From Candidatus Hydrogenedentota bacterium (GTDB taxonomy: Bacteria; Hydrogenedentota; Hydrogenedentia; Hydrogenedentales; SLHB01), in assembly GCA_016934125.1 (NCBI GenBank), contig JAFGTL010000373.1, positions 1 to 5,582 on the forward strand: a DNA stretch of 5,582 bases, read 5' to 3'. A model generated the notes under the pieces. It did not search any database. It saw only the letters and a program-made list of their open reading frames with translations, and was not told where the DNA came from. This document shows, piece by piece, positions 1 to 5,565 of this stretch. The translations under genes and the position numbers were made by a program. How positions within the stretch are numbered: position 1 is the first letter of the stretch; each line of letters begins with the position of its first letter.

Positions 1-1226
1 AATTCTACGCCCTGCCCCAGGCGCCGCAGCAGTTCAAGCAGCTCCTCATGATCTCGGGGTTCGACAAGTACTTCCAGATCGCGCCGTGCTTCCGCGATGA
101 GGACTCGCGCGCCGACCGCAGCCCGGGCGAGTTCTACCAGATCGACATCGAGATGTCCTACATCACCCAGGACGACCTGTTCGCCGAGGTCGAGGCGCTT
201 ATGTGCCTGCTGTTCAAGGAGTTGTCCTCAAAGAAGATCCTCGCCGAGCCCTTCCCCCGGCTCCCCTATGCCGAGGCCATGGCCAAGTACGGCTCCGACA
301 AGCCCGACCTCCGGTTCGGCCTCGAAATGGCGGACATGACGGACGTGTTCGCCGAGTCCGAGTTCAAGGTGTTCAGCGGCGCCGTCAAGGCGGGCGGGGC
401 CGTCAAAGTCATCAACGCCCCGGGCGTCGCGGCCAACCCGCGCAAGTTCTTCGACGACGCGGAGGCCTTTGCTAAACAGGAGGGCGCCAAGGGGTTGGCG
501 TGGATCGCCCTGCGCGACGGCGAGATGAAGGGGCCCATCGTCAAGTTCCTCTGCGAGCGCGAGCGGGCCGCCCTCGTCGAGCGCACCGGCGCCGCGGATG
601 GCGACGCCCTCTTCTTCGGGGCGGGCGATCGCGCCGAAACGAACGCCCTCCTCGGCAAGGTGCGCCTCTACCTCGGCGACGCCCTCGGCCTCATCGACAA
701 AGACGTCGCGGCGTTTTGCTGGATCGTGGATTTCCCGATGTTCGAGTGGAACGAGGACGAGAAGAAGATCGATTTCTCCCATAACCCGTTCTCGATGCCC
801 CAGGGCGGGCTCGAGGCCCTCGAAACGAAGGATCCGCTCGATATCCTCGCTTACCAGTACGACATCGTGTGCAACGGCATCGAGCTGTCGTCCGGCGCCA
901 TCCGCAACCACCGCCCCGACATCATGCTAAAGGCCTTCGCCATCGCCGGTTACGAGGAAGACACCGTCCGCACCAAGTTCCCCGCGCTGTGGAACGCGTT
1001 CCACTACGGCGCGCCCCCTCACGGCGGCATCGCCCCGGGTTTCGATCGGATTGTCATGCTCCTCGCCGACGAGCCCAACATCCGCGAGGTGATCGCCTTC
1101 CCCTTCAACCAGAAGGCCCAGGATCTCATGATGGGCGCCCCGAGCGAGGTTACGCCGCGCCAACTCGAAGAGCTTCACCTGCGGATCAAGTATCCGCCCG
1201 CTAAGGATGGGCCCGAGAACGCGTGA
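1..1226 (+). CDS. aspS: Aspartyl-tRNA synthetase, C-terminal part (5' end outside window)
   Basis: Cytoplasmic class II aminoacyl-tRNA synthetase that charges tRNA with aspartate using ATP. The reading frame is open from base 3 to the TGA at 1224-1226, giving about 407 residues; bacterial AspRS is usually near 590, so the anticodon-binding OB-fold and the start of the catalytic domain are missing to the left. Visible hallmarks, numbered from base 3, are: motif 2 FRDEDSRADR (about 30-39); a bacterial GAD insertion domain (about 115-223); the aspartate-site region NGIELSSGAIRNH (about 291-303); motif 3 with its class II arginine in GGIAPGFDRIVMLL (about 341-354); and the typical ending with FPFNQKAQDLMMGAPS. 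The variants RADRSPGEFYQID and SSGAIRNHRPDIM are those I associate with alphaproteobacterial-type AspRS rather than the E. coli type. Whether it also charges tRNA-Asn cannot be judged, because the discriminating residues lie in the missing N-terminal part. The 3' end overlaps the opposing gene by 26 bp. The identification is very secure. Confidence 0.97.
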   Translation, partial: FYALPQAPQQFKQLLMISGFDKYFQIAPCFRDEDSRADRSPGEFYQIDIEMSYITQDDLFAEVEALMCLLFKELSSKKILAEPFPRLPYAEAMAKYGSDKPDLRFGLEMADMTDVFAESEFKVFSGAVKAGGAVKVINAPGVAANPRKFFDDAEAFAKQEGAKGLAWIALRDGEMKGPIVKFLCERERAALVERTGAADGDALFFGAGDRAETNALLGKVRLYLGDALGLIDKDVAAFCWIVDFPMFEWNEDEKKIDFSHNPFSMPQGGLEALETKDPLDILAYQYDIVCNGIELSSGAIRNHRPDIMLKAFAIAGYEEDTVRTKFPALWNAFHYGAPPHGGIAPGFDRIVMLLADEPNIREVIAFPFNQKAQDLMMGAPSEVTPRQLEELHLRIKYPPAKDGPENA

Positions 1227-1719
1227 GCGGCCCGCCCCGCCACACCGGATACACGCTCAGGCAATAGAACAGCGCCATCAACCCGGCCGCCAGCGCGAGC
1301 ACCCCGTACCACACCCGGCGCGCCGTCCCCGCGTAGTGGAGCCGGCTCTTGGCCGGATTGCCGCCGTGATACAGCACGACGAGCGGATGGCCCGGTTCCG
1401 TGAGGCGTTCGAGGCTATCCGGGGGCAGCGCGTTGGGGCTGTCGATGGCCGGCCAGAATCCTTTGTACTCGCCCGTGTACTCGACCCCGTGGACGTTGTA
1501 GGCGTAGTCGAGGCGTACGCGCCGCTCCTCGGGCCGCGAATGCTCGCGGATGACTTCGATCTCGCCGCGCACGACGCGGCCGGCCGTCTCCTCCCACACC
1601 GGATGGCTTACCGCGCGCCACCACTGCGTGACGAGTGCGGCCGTGAGCACGAGCAGCGCCACCGCCACCAACTCCGGCGGCCCGGGATGGCGCCATGTCC
1701 TCCGATGGTGCATCGTCAT
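1201..1719 (-). CDS. DUF3592-like membrane protein with two transmembrane segments
   Basis: A 172-residue protein of unknown function. Residues about 15-33 (VAVALLVLTAALV core) and about 136-157 (VWYGVLALAAGLMALFYCL) are hydrophobic enough to be two membrane helices. They flank a soluble region of about 100 residues with the DUF3592 pattern: a tryptophan and T-A-G-R-V early on, then the strands DYAYNVHGVEYTGEY, then VVLYHGGNPAKSRLH, which corresponds to the family's VyYnPxnPxxS motif. The start at 1719 is preceded by AGGGG with a 9-nt spacer (1729-1733) within a purine-rich stretch. A second ATG two codons later (1713) is possible but sits further from this site. The stop TAG (1201-1203) lies inside the 3' end of aspS. 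The large secreted-protein gene is 81 bp upstream on the same strand, so co-transcription is possible. DUF3592 proteins have no agreed biochemical role; the family call is by eye. Confidence 0.85.
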   Translation of the reverse strand: MTMHHRRTWRHPGPPELVAVALLVLTAALVTQWWRAVSHPVWEETAGRVVRGEIEVIREHSRPEERRVRLDYAYNVHGVEYTGEYKGFWPAIDSPNALPPDSLERLTEPGHPLVVLYHGGNPAKSRLHYAGTARRVWYGVLALAAGLMALFYCLSVYPVWRGGPLTRSRAHP

Positions 1720-1746
1720 GGCTGCCTGCCCCTACCTCTCCTCCCC

Positions 1747-1775
1747 ATTCTCGTTCAGCGGCCGCCGGGTGTCAA
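1747..1775 (-). promoter_or_regulatory. Candidate sigma70-type promoter for the DUF3592 gene
   Basis: Read on the minus strand, a consensus -35 hexamer TTGACA (1775-1770) is followed by exactly 17 bases and then GAGAAT (1752-1747), which matches four of six -10 positions, including the conserved second A and final T. It lies 27 bp upstream of the DUF3592 start codon, so the leader would be short, about 20 nt, and would contain the purine-rich ribosome-binding stretch. A perfect -35 with ideal spacing is notable in DNA this GC-rich, but one such match can occur by chance and the first -10 base is wrong. Confidence 0.4.
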
Positions 1776-1782
1776 TGCTCTT

Positions 1783-1798
1783 CGCCGGCCGGCCGGCG
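1783..1798. other. Perfect 16-bp GC palindrome after the large gene's stop codon
   Basis: CGCCGGCCGGCCGGCG is its own reverse complement. It begins 2 bp after the stop codon of the large minus-strand gene (stop at 1801-1803). In RNA it could form a short GC-only hairpin, but there is no T-tract on either side, so it is not a standard intrinsic terminator. It could protect a 3' end, bind a dimeric protein, or be ordinary GC-rich sequence made of repeated CCGG units. Confidence 0.4.
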
Positions 1799-1800
1799 CT

Positions 1801-4800
1801 TCACGGGAGGGCGTGCCGCTCGGCGGGCTGGAGCGTGAGCCGGACGCGAGGCGCCGTCATCGGGGCGCCCGTGCTGCCGAAGCGGACGGTATGCGGGCCT
1901 TGGGAGAGGGCGTACGTGGGCGTGACGCCCGTACCGGTTTCGGGCTCGCGGCGGTCGGGCCCGTACCGTTTCCAGGGCTCGCCGGGCCATAGGAACACAT
2001 ATTCGCCGGCCGTGAGCGTGCCGTCCCACGCGATCCGGTGGCCGTCGACCTCGACCCAGGGCTCGACGAGCCGGGAAACGTCGGCCTGCGGCAGGGCTTT
2101 CACGTCGTCGATGGCGCAGGACACGGTGGTCTTGGCGGGCAGCCCGTTGTAGTAGAAGTTGAGGGCCGTCACCCTGCCGTAGTCGATGGGGTTGGGCTCG
2201 GCCGGCACGAGTTGCTGATAGCGCCACCCCTCGTAGTCGTTCTGGATGTAGAAGTCGGCCGCCTTGGCCCCGTCGAGGAGTTGCAGCTTGAACGAGCCCC
2301 CCTTACCGTCGCCCCGCAACCAGAACCCGATGACCTTGTGCGCGGCCAAATCGAGGGGCGGATCGAACCGCTTGCCGGTGACGGCCCAGCCGGCCGCGTC
2401 GGCCCGGGCGCTCTCGGCGGTGTATACGGCGTAGCGGCCGCCTTCAGGCGCGCCTGAGGGCGCGCCTTCCTCGGACTGCGAGATAGACTGGCTCACCCCG
2501 TCAAGCGTTGCGCCGGATGGCGGCAGGTAGGGGGCGAGATCGTCGAAGGACTCGAGGGTGATGGCGTCATCCCCGCGATAAGACGGGCCGGGCGCGAGCC
2601 ATCGCCCGGCGGGCAAGTGCACCTGGACGCCTAGGGCGGCGGGGCCCTGGCGCACCTCGAACGGCCACTCGGCGCTCTCGGGTACGGCGGGGCTCACCTC
2701 GTGCCAGGCCTCGTAGACGACGCGCTGGAGCGCCTCCCCGGCGTCATCGCCGATCAGCCGGTATTCGCGGCGGAGGTCGAGGAGGGCCGCGCGGGCCTCG
2801 GGTTCCTTGACGCCGGCCAGGGCCGGATCGATGCGGAGGCGCTCGCGCATGTCCTCGGGCACGCGCCCCGAGAGGCGCAGGCGCTCGTAGCCCGCAATCA
2901 GATCGAGGATCTCGCCGACGAAGGGATGCCTCGATGCGGCATCGAGGGAGACTTGGAACGACATGGACGAGTCGTAGCCGATCGTGGCGCCGAGCACGTA
3001 CTCGAAGACGTCGGGCGTGACCCCGGGGTCGTAGCCGTAGTACCAGCCGATGTCGAGGGGCATGGCATTGCGTTTGAACGCGTCGAGCCACCCCGAGCGC
3101 TCATCGAGGTAACCCTTGATGTCGCCGTGGCCGTCGGCCGAGGCGCTGCGGGCGAGGATATGCCACGAGTAGTGGCTGAAGCTGCTGGCCTGGATGAGGA
3201 TATCCTTGCGGGCGAGCTTGTCGAAGAAGGCCTTGTGGAGGCGGGCGTTGTAATACCAGTGATCGCCCTGGAGGCGCTCGGAGCCGTCGAAGTAGATCAT
3301 GTCGATGTCGCAGGCGTTGGCCACGCGGGCGAAGTTCGTCGAGACCTCATCGAGCAGCGAGGTGTCCATGTCGAAGAGGAAGTAGCCGTACGACTTCTTG
3401 AGGTGCATGACGGGGCTGCCCGCGGGGTGAGGGGCGGCCGCCGTGCCGAGGATGCCGCGGGTGCAGCCCGCGAAGCCGAAGGGGGCTTCCATGGCGCGCG
3501 AACCGTACTGGATCAACTCGTCGCCGATCTGGAGCACCGCGCCGGCGCCGAGGTATCCCCCATCTTCCGCGGGGAAGGCCTCGGGGGGTTCCGCGACGGG
3601 CACAAAACCGGCCTGCTCGTCGATGTCGGCGGCGAGCCGGGCCTCCGCATCCTTGAACAGGCGCGGATCGGGCACGGGCGTGAGATAGGGATCGGGCGGA
3701 TAGATGGACGGGCCGAGGAAATGGAGGCCGACGTGGAACCCGGCCTGTTTGAACCGCTGGATCGTGGCGGCCAAGGCGTCGAGACCGCCCCCGAAGTTGT
3801 CCGCATTGACCTCGTAGTGCCCGGTGGCGCGCGCCCACGAGGACTGAAGGATGAGGATCATGTCGAACCCGCCGCGCTTCGCCATGGCGACCACGTCGTC
3901 GAACTGGGACTCGTCGAACCGGGTGATGAACAGGTAGGAGCGCTTGATCCAGGGGGATCGCTTGTTCCACACGCCCCCGGGATGTGGGCTCGGCAGCCCG
4001 GCCGCCGCTTCGAAGCGTTGCATGGCGTCCAGGAAGTCGGCGTTCGGCGCCGCGATGATGCCGAAGCGGGCAGGCTGGATGCCGTGGGCCGCGAGGGTTT
4101 CGAGATTGAGGGTGACCGCGGCCTGCTGCAGGAACGGGAAGGTGGCCGACTCGAAATCTTCGAGCAGCACGGCCTCCTCGTGCCCATCGCGATCGACAAC
4201 CGCCTCGATCTGATCGATCAGGCACGTCACCTGCCGGCCTGCGGGCAGGCCGTTGTAATACAGATTGAGATGACGGACGCGGCCCGCGTCGAGGGTGTCC
4301 GCGGCGGGATCCGCGATCGTCACCTGTTGCCATCCTTCGAAGGTGATGGGGATGTAGGAGTCGCGGTAGCCGCCCGCGTCGTCGAGGAGTTGGATCTTGA
4401 GTTGTTGCCCGTTGCCGTCGCCGTGAATCCAGGCGCGGACGGCCTTGAGCCCGGTGAGGTCGATGGGTGCCGGAAAGCGGCGGCCGCACAGGCTCCAGCC
4501 CGCGGGCGTCTCGTTACAGGTGGCGGTGTATCGTGCGGCAGCCCGGCCGGCCTTGGCCTCGTCCGCCTGCACGAGTTCGTGGGAGCACCCGTCGCGATCC
4601 GCGTCGTTGCGCGCGCGGGTTTGCACAAAGGCGTGTACGTTCGGCTCGGCCGCCGAAAGCGCTACCGTCCGGGTGTCCGTGCGGGCCGCATTGAGCGTGT
4701 TCATGATCTCGGCGGAGCGAGGCACGGGCAGCGTGAACAGGCTTAGTCGCTCGGGATCGGCGGGGGCCTCAAGCCGCGTGAGCGTGAACAGGGCGAAGCC

Positions 4801-5103
4801 GGGCCCGCACTCTATGGTGAACGCGCATGAGGCGCCGCCCGGGAACTGCGCCGTCAGTGTGCCGTTCTCGATAACCACGCGCTCCGGAACAAGACAGACG
4901 CCGTCCATCGTGAGTTGCACGAACGGTTCCGGCGACGCGGGCCAGGGCTCGCCCTCGCCGTCGAACGCGATGGCCGCCCGGCCTTGGCCGTCAATCTCAA
5001 GCCGGGCCGTGCCGAGATCGAACGCCGCATGGGCGTGCAACACGTTCGCGAAGACAAGCGAGGCCGTTGCCAACGGGGTCATGATCCGCCGTGGTGAAGT
5101 CAT
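1801..5103 (-). CDS. Secreted multidomain glycoside-hydrolase-like protein with two CBM-like modules
   Basis: An 1100-residue exported protein, probably acting on a polysaccharide or glycan; no specific enzyme family is recognised. A Sec signal peptide is evident (residues 1-26: basic start, hydrophobic core, cleavage after HAHA). Next come a beta-rich region (27-170) and a CBM11/CIA30-like module (about 175-302). A (beta/alpha)8-like domain (about 385-740) follows, with strands such as GFDMILIL, GFHVGLHFL, DIDMIYFDGSE and LDIGWYYGY. A second CBM-like module (about 848-1004) and a C-terminal beta region (1005-1100, with IAWDGTLTAGEY) complete it. D606 and E609 in IYFDGSE are the best catalytic candidates by position (inference). 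A small inserted beta module lies at about 515-570. The frame is open upstream to 5493, but the ATG at 5103 is chosen because it has the signal peptide and a good ribosome-binding site, whereas the upstream residues are low-quality and run through palindromic repeats. An ATG at 5082 (residue 8) is a weaker alternative. DUF3592 follows downstream. That it is a real, secreted, hydrolase-like protein is secure; the substrate is unknown. Confidence 0.85.
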   Translation of the reverse strand: MTSPRRIMTPLATASLVFANVLHAHAAFDLGTARLEIDGQGRAAIAFDGEGEPWPASPEPFVQLTMDGVCLVPERVVIENGTLTAQFPGGASCAFTIECGPGFALFTLTRLEAPADPERLSLFTLPVPRSAEIMNTLNAARTDTRTVALSAAEPNVHAFVQTRARNDADRDGCSHELVQADEAKAGRAAARYTATCNETPAGWSLCGRRFPAPIDLTGLKAVRAWIHGDGNGQQLKIQLLDDAGGYRDSYIPITFEGWQQVTIADPAADTLDAGRVRHLNLYYNGLPAGRQVTCLIDQIEAVVDRDGHEEAVLLEDFESATFPFLQQAAVTLNLETLAAHGIQPARFGIIAAPNADFLDAMQRFEAAAGLPSPHPGGVWNKRSPWIKRSYLFITRFDESQFDDVVAMAKRGGFDMILILQSSWARATGHYEVNADNFGGGLDALAATIQRFKQAGFHVGLHFLGPSIYPPDPYLTPVPDPRLFKDAEARLAADIDEQAGFVPVAEPPEAFPAEDGGYLGAGAVLQIGDELIQYGSRAMEAPFGFAGCTRGILGTAAAPHPAGSPVMHLKKSYGYFLFDMDTSLLDEVSTNFARVANACDIDMIYFDGSERLQGDHWYYNARLHKAFFDKLARKDILIQASSFSHYSWHILARSASADGHGDIKGYLDERSGWLDAFKRNAMPLDIGWYYGYDPGVTPDVFEYVLGATIGYDSSMSFQVSLDAASRHPFVGEILDLIAGYERLRLSGRVPEDMRERLRIDPALAGVKEPEARAALLDLRREYRLIGDDAGEALQRVVYEAWHEVSPAVPESAEWPFEVRQGPAALGVQVHLPAGRWLAPGPSYRGDDAITLESFDDLAPYLPPSGATLDGVSQSISQSEEGAPSGAPEGGRYAVYTAESARADAAGWAVTGKRFDPPLDLAAHKVIGFWLRGDGKGGSFKLQLLDGAKAADFYIQNDYEGWRYQQLVPAEPNPIDYGRVTALNFYYNGLPAKTTVSCAIDDVKALPQADVSRLVEPWVEVDGHRIAWDGTLTAGEYVFLWPGEPWKRYGPDRREPETGTGVTPTYALSQGPHTVRFGSTGAPMTAPRVRLTLQPAERHALP
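2092..2391 (-). repeat. CBM-like module, copy B (protein-level repeat)
   Basis: Residues 905-1004 of the secreted protein, after the barrel. It aligns with copy A along its whole length and shares the GW, RGDGKGG, KLQLLD, YEGW and NFYYNGLPA segments. The module probably starts earlier, near residue 848, with ITLESFDDLAPY, a typical opening strand of this fold. A low-complexity linker (about 871-890, rich in S, E, G, P) splits that strand from the repeat core. DNA identity between the copies is only patchy, so the duplication is old. Confidence 0.75.
3394..3561 (-). other. Small beta module inserted in the barrel domain
   Basis: Residues about 515-570. The pattern LQIGDELIQYG, then CTRGILGTAAAPHPAGSPV matches a recurring short beta motif (I.dEli.y ... 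RG..GT.A..H..G..V) that I know mainly from phage tail and other virion-associated proteins and from some large secreted proteins. Here it sits between the strand carrying VGLHFL and the strand carrying IYFDGSE, so it would project from the barrel near the presumed active-site face. Its role is unknown; the boundaries are approximate. Confidence 0.55.
4198..4500 (-). repeat. CBM-like module, copy A (protein-level repeat)
   Basis: Residues 202-302 of the secreted protein, before the barrel domain. The pattern GW...G.RF..P.DL, K....W..GDG.G...K.QLLD, EGW, GRV..LN.YYNGLPA, then a cysteine and ID recurs in copy B with clear identity over about 100 residues. The GDG followed by a KIQLLD strand and the conserved tryptophans fit a CBM11/CIA30-type beta-sandwich, which usually binds carbohydrate. 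This copy also has cysteines at 196 and 206 that copy B lacks, so an extra disulfide is possible. Confidence 0.75.
5026..5103 (-). other. Signal peptide of the large secreted protein
   Basis: These are the first 26 codons of the 1100-residue protein. Basic residues R5 and R6 precede a hydrophobic stretch (about 9-21, with ATASLVFANVL), followed by HAHA and then AFDLG. The A-H-A motif before the alanine fits signal peptidase I, so cleavage is expected after residue 26. There is no lipobox cysteine, so a lipoprotein is unlikely. Confidence 0.8.
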
Positions 5104-5109
5104 TCCGGG

Positions 5110-5120
5110 CTCCCTTCCTC
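5110..5120 (-). promoter_or_regulatory. Ribosome-binding site that decides the start of the large gene
   Basis: On the minus strand GAGGAAGGGAG ends 6 nt before the ATG at 5103. This purine-rich stretch is well placed for 16S rRNA pairing and supports this ATG over both the far-upstream in-frame ATG at 5493 and the internal ATG at 5082. Confidence 0.7.
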
Positions 5121-5154
5121 GACGCGCCCGCAACAGGCGCGGAAACCGAACGGT

Positions 5155-5185
5155 AGTGTACACCACAGGCTTGATCTCGGCGCAA
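5155..5185 (-). promoter_or_regulatory. Weak candidate promoter of the large secreted-protein gene
   Basis: On the minus strand TTGCGC (5185-5180) is followed after 19 bases by TACACT (5160-5155), a four-of-six -10 match, about 52 bp before the start codon. The spacer is longer than the usual 17 and the -35 is poor. The -10 overlaps an 8-bp palindrome GTGTACAC (5156-5163), which could equally be a small operator half-site pair. A 6-bp stem CGCGCC/GGCGCG (5123-5128 and 5136-5141) lies in the leader between it and the ribosome-binding site. Confidence 0.2.
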
Positions 5186-5232
5186 AGGCGGAGCTGATGC
5201 GTCGGGGCCGCGCCTTGAACGCGACAAAACAC

Positions 5233-5280
5233 GGGCGCTGCGCGCCCTCGGGCACATAGGAAGAACGCTGCGCGTTCTTC
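5233..5280. repeat. Two tandem hairpins with a shared CGCTGCGCG core
   Basis: Hairpin 1 (5233-5247) is GGG, the core CGCTGCGCG, then CCC. Hairpin 2 (5260-5280) is GAAGAA, the same core, then TTCTTC. Both are perfect inverted repeats with a TGC loop (6-bp and 9-bp stems) and are separated by 12 bp. The core is identical while the outer arms differ and stay complementary. Neither is followed by a T-tract, so they are not ordinary terminators. Confidence 0.7.
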
Positions 5281-5340
5281 AACGCTCGCTCCGTGCGCGC
5301 TGGCTCCGGGGGGCACCGTTCCGGAATCCGCGTGAAGGCC
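5281..5340. other. Gene-free spacer between hairpin pair and large palindrome
   Basis: Part of the gene-free 5104-5582 region. Short open frames on both strands here are arginine- and proline-rich, lack ribosome-binding sites and cross the palindromes, so I see no gene. The octamer GGCTCCGG occurs at 5302-5309, again at 5389-5396 and 5535-5542, and as CGCTCCGG at 5455-5462. Confidence 0.5.
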
Positions 5341-5419
5341 GCGAAAAAGGCGAGGGACAGTCGCACCTACGCCGCGTCCACAGGACGCGGCTCCGGTTGT
5401 GACAGTCCGGCCTTTTCGC
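5341..5419. repeat. 79-bp imperfect palindrome (REP/BIME-like, possibly a bidirectional terminator)
   Basis: Three nested arms are visible. The outer arms are GCGAAAAAGGC (5341-5351) and GCCTTTTCGC (5410-5419), 10 bp with one bulged A. The middle arms contain GGACAGTCGCACC (5355-5367) against GGTTGTGACAGTCC (5395-5408), with mismatches and a bulge. The inner arms are GCCGCGTCC (5371-5379) and GGACGCGGC (5383-5391), a perfect 9-bp stem with an ACA loop. The A5 and T4 tracts at the ends would put a U-run after the stem on either strand, so termination in either direction is possible. No gene lies within it. Confidence 0.7.
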
Positions 5420-5436
5420 TCTGGTGGCGCGGGTGC

Positions 5437-5453
5437 GAACAGGGGACACCTGA
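5437..5453. repeat. GAACA-GGGGACACCTGA direct repeat, copy 1
   Basis: GAACAGGGGACACCTGA matches copy 2 at 5547-5565 exactly, except that copy 2 carries two extra bases (TC) after GAACA. The two 12-bp GGGGACACCTGA cores start 112 bp apart. The intervening DNA shows no gene. Confidence 0.7.
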
Positions 5454-5546
5454 ACGCTCCGGACGCGCACCTCGAGGCGGCCGCTTGACACACGTCTCCC
5501 GAATCCCCCTCTCGGCATTGGCCATCGCCTTTGCGGCTCCGGATAT

Positions 5547-5565
5547 GAACATCGGGGACACCTGA
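5547..5565. repeat. GAACATC-GGGGACACCTGA direct repeat, copy 2
   Basis: GAACATCGGGGACACCTGA, the second copy of the repeat at 5437-5453. Unlike copy 1 it continues into an inverted repeat: GACACC (5557-5562), TGA loop, GGTGTC (5566-5571). An alternative outer pairing is GGGACAC (5555-5561) with GTGTCCC (5576-5582), which reaches the end of the window, so the full element is probably cut. Confidence 0.7.

Noticed and set aside
228..911. Open frame of 227 codons on the - strand inside aspS
   Set aside because: Mirror of the highly conserved aspS frame; its composition (many V, E, G, L, D) is the typical antisense shadow.
1207..1992. Open frame of 261 codons on the + strand over the DUF3592 gene and the end of the large gene
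   Set aside because: Arginine- and proline-rich translation, no recognisable motif, and it runs antisense to two better supported genes and across their spacer.
2701..4746. Open frame of 681 codons on the + strand, opposite the large secreted-protein gene
   Set aside because: It is antisense to a gene with a signal peptide, recognisable domains and an internal repeat. Its translation is low-complexity, rich in V, E, G, R and D, with no domain pattern, as expected from GC-rich third codon positions read in reverse.
5104..5493. N-terminal extension of the large gene to an ATG at 5493
   Set aside because: The extension crosses the tandem hairpins and the large palindrome, has cysteine- and arginine-rich non-conserved-looking sequence, and would bury the evident signal peptide. 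The ATG at 5103 has a good ribosome-binding site.
5485..5513. TTGACA on the + strand as a promoter -35
   Set aside because: No acceptable -10 hexamer lies at 16-18 bases downstream, and no gene follows on that strand in the window.
5293..5565. Short open frames on both strands in the right intergenic region
   Set aside because: Under 100 codons, rich in arginine, no ribosome-binding site seen, and made largely of palindromic repeats.
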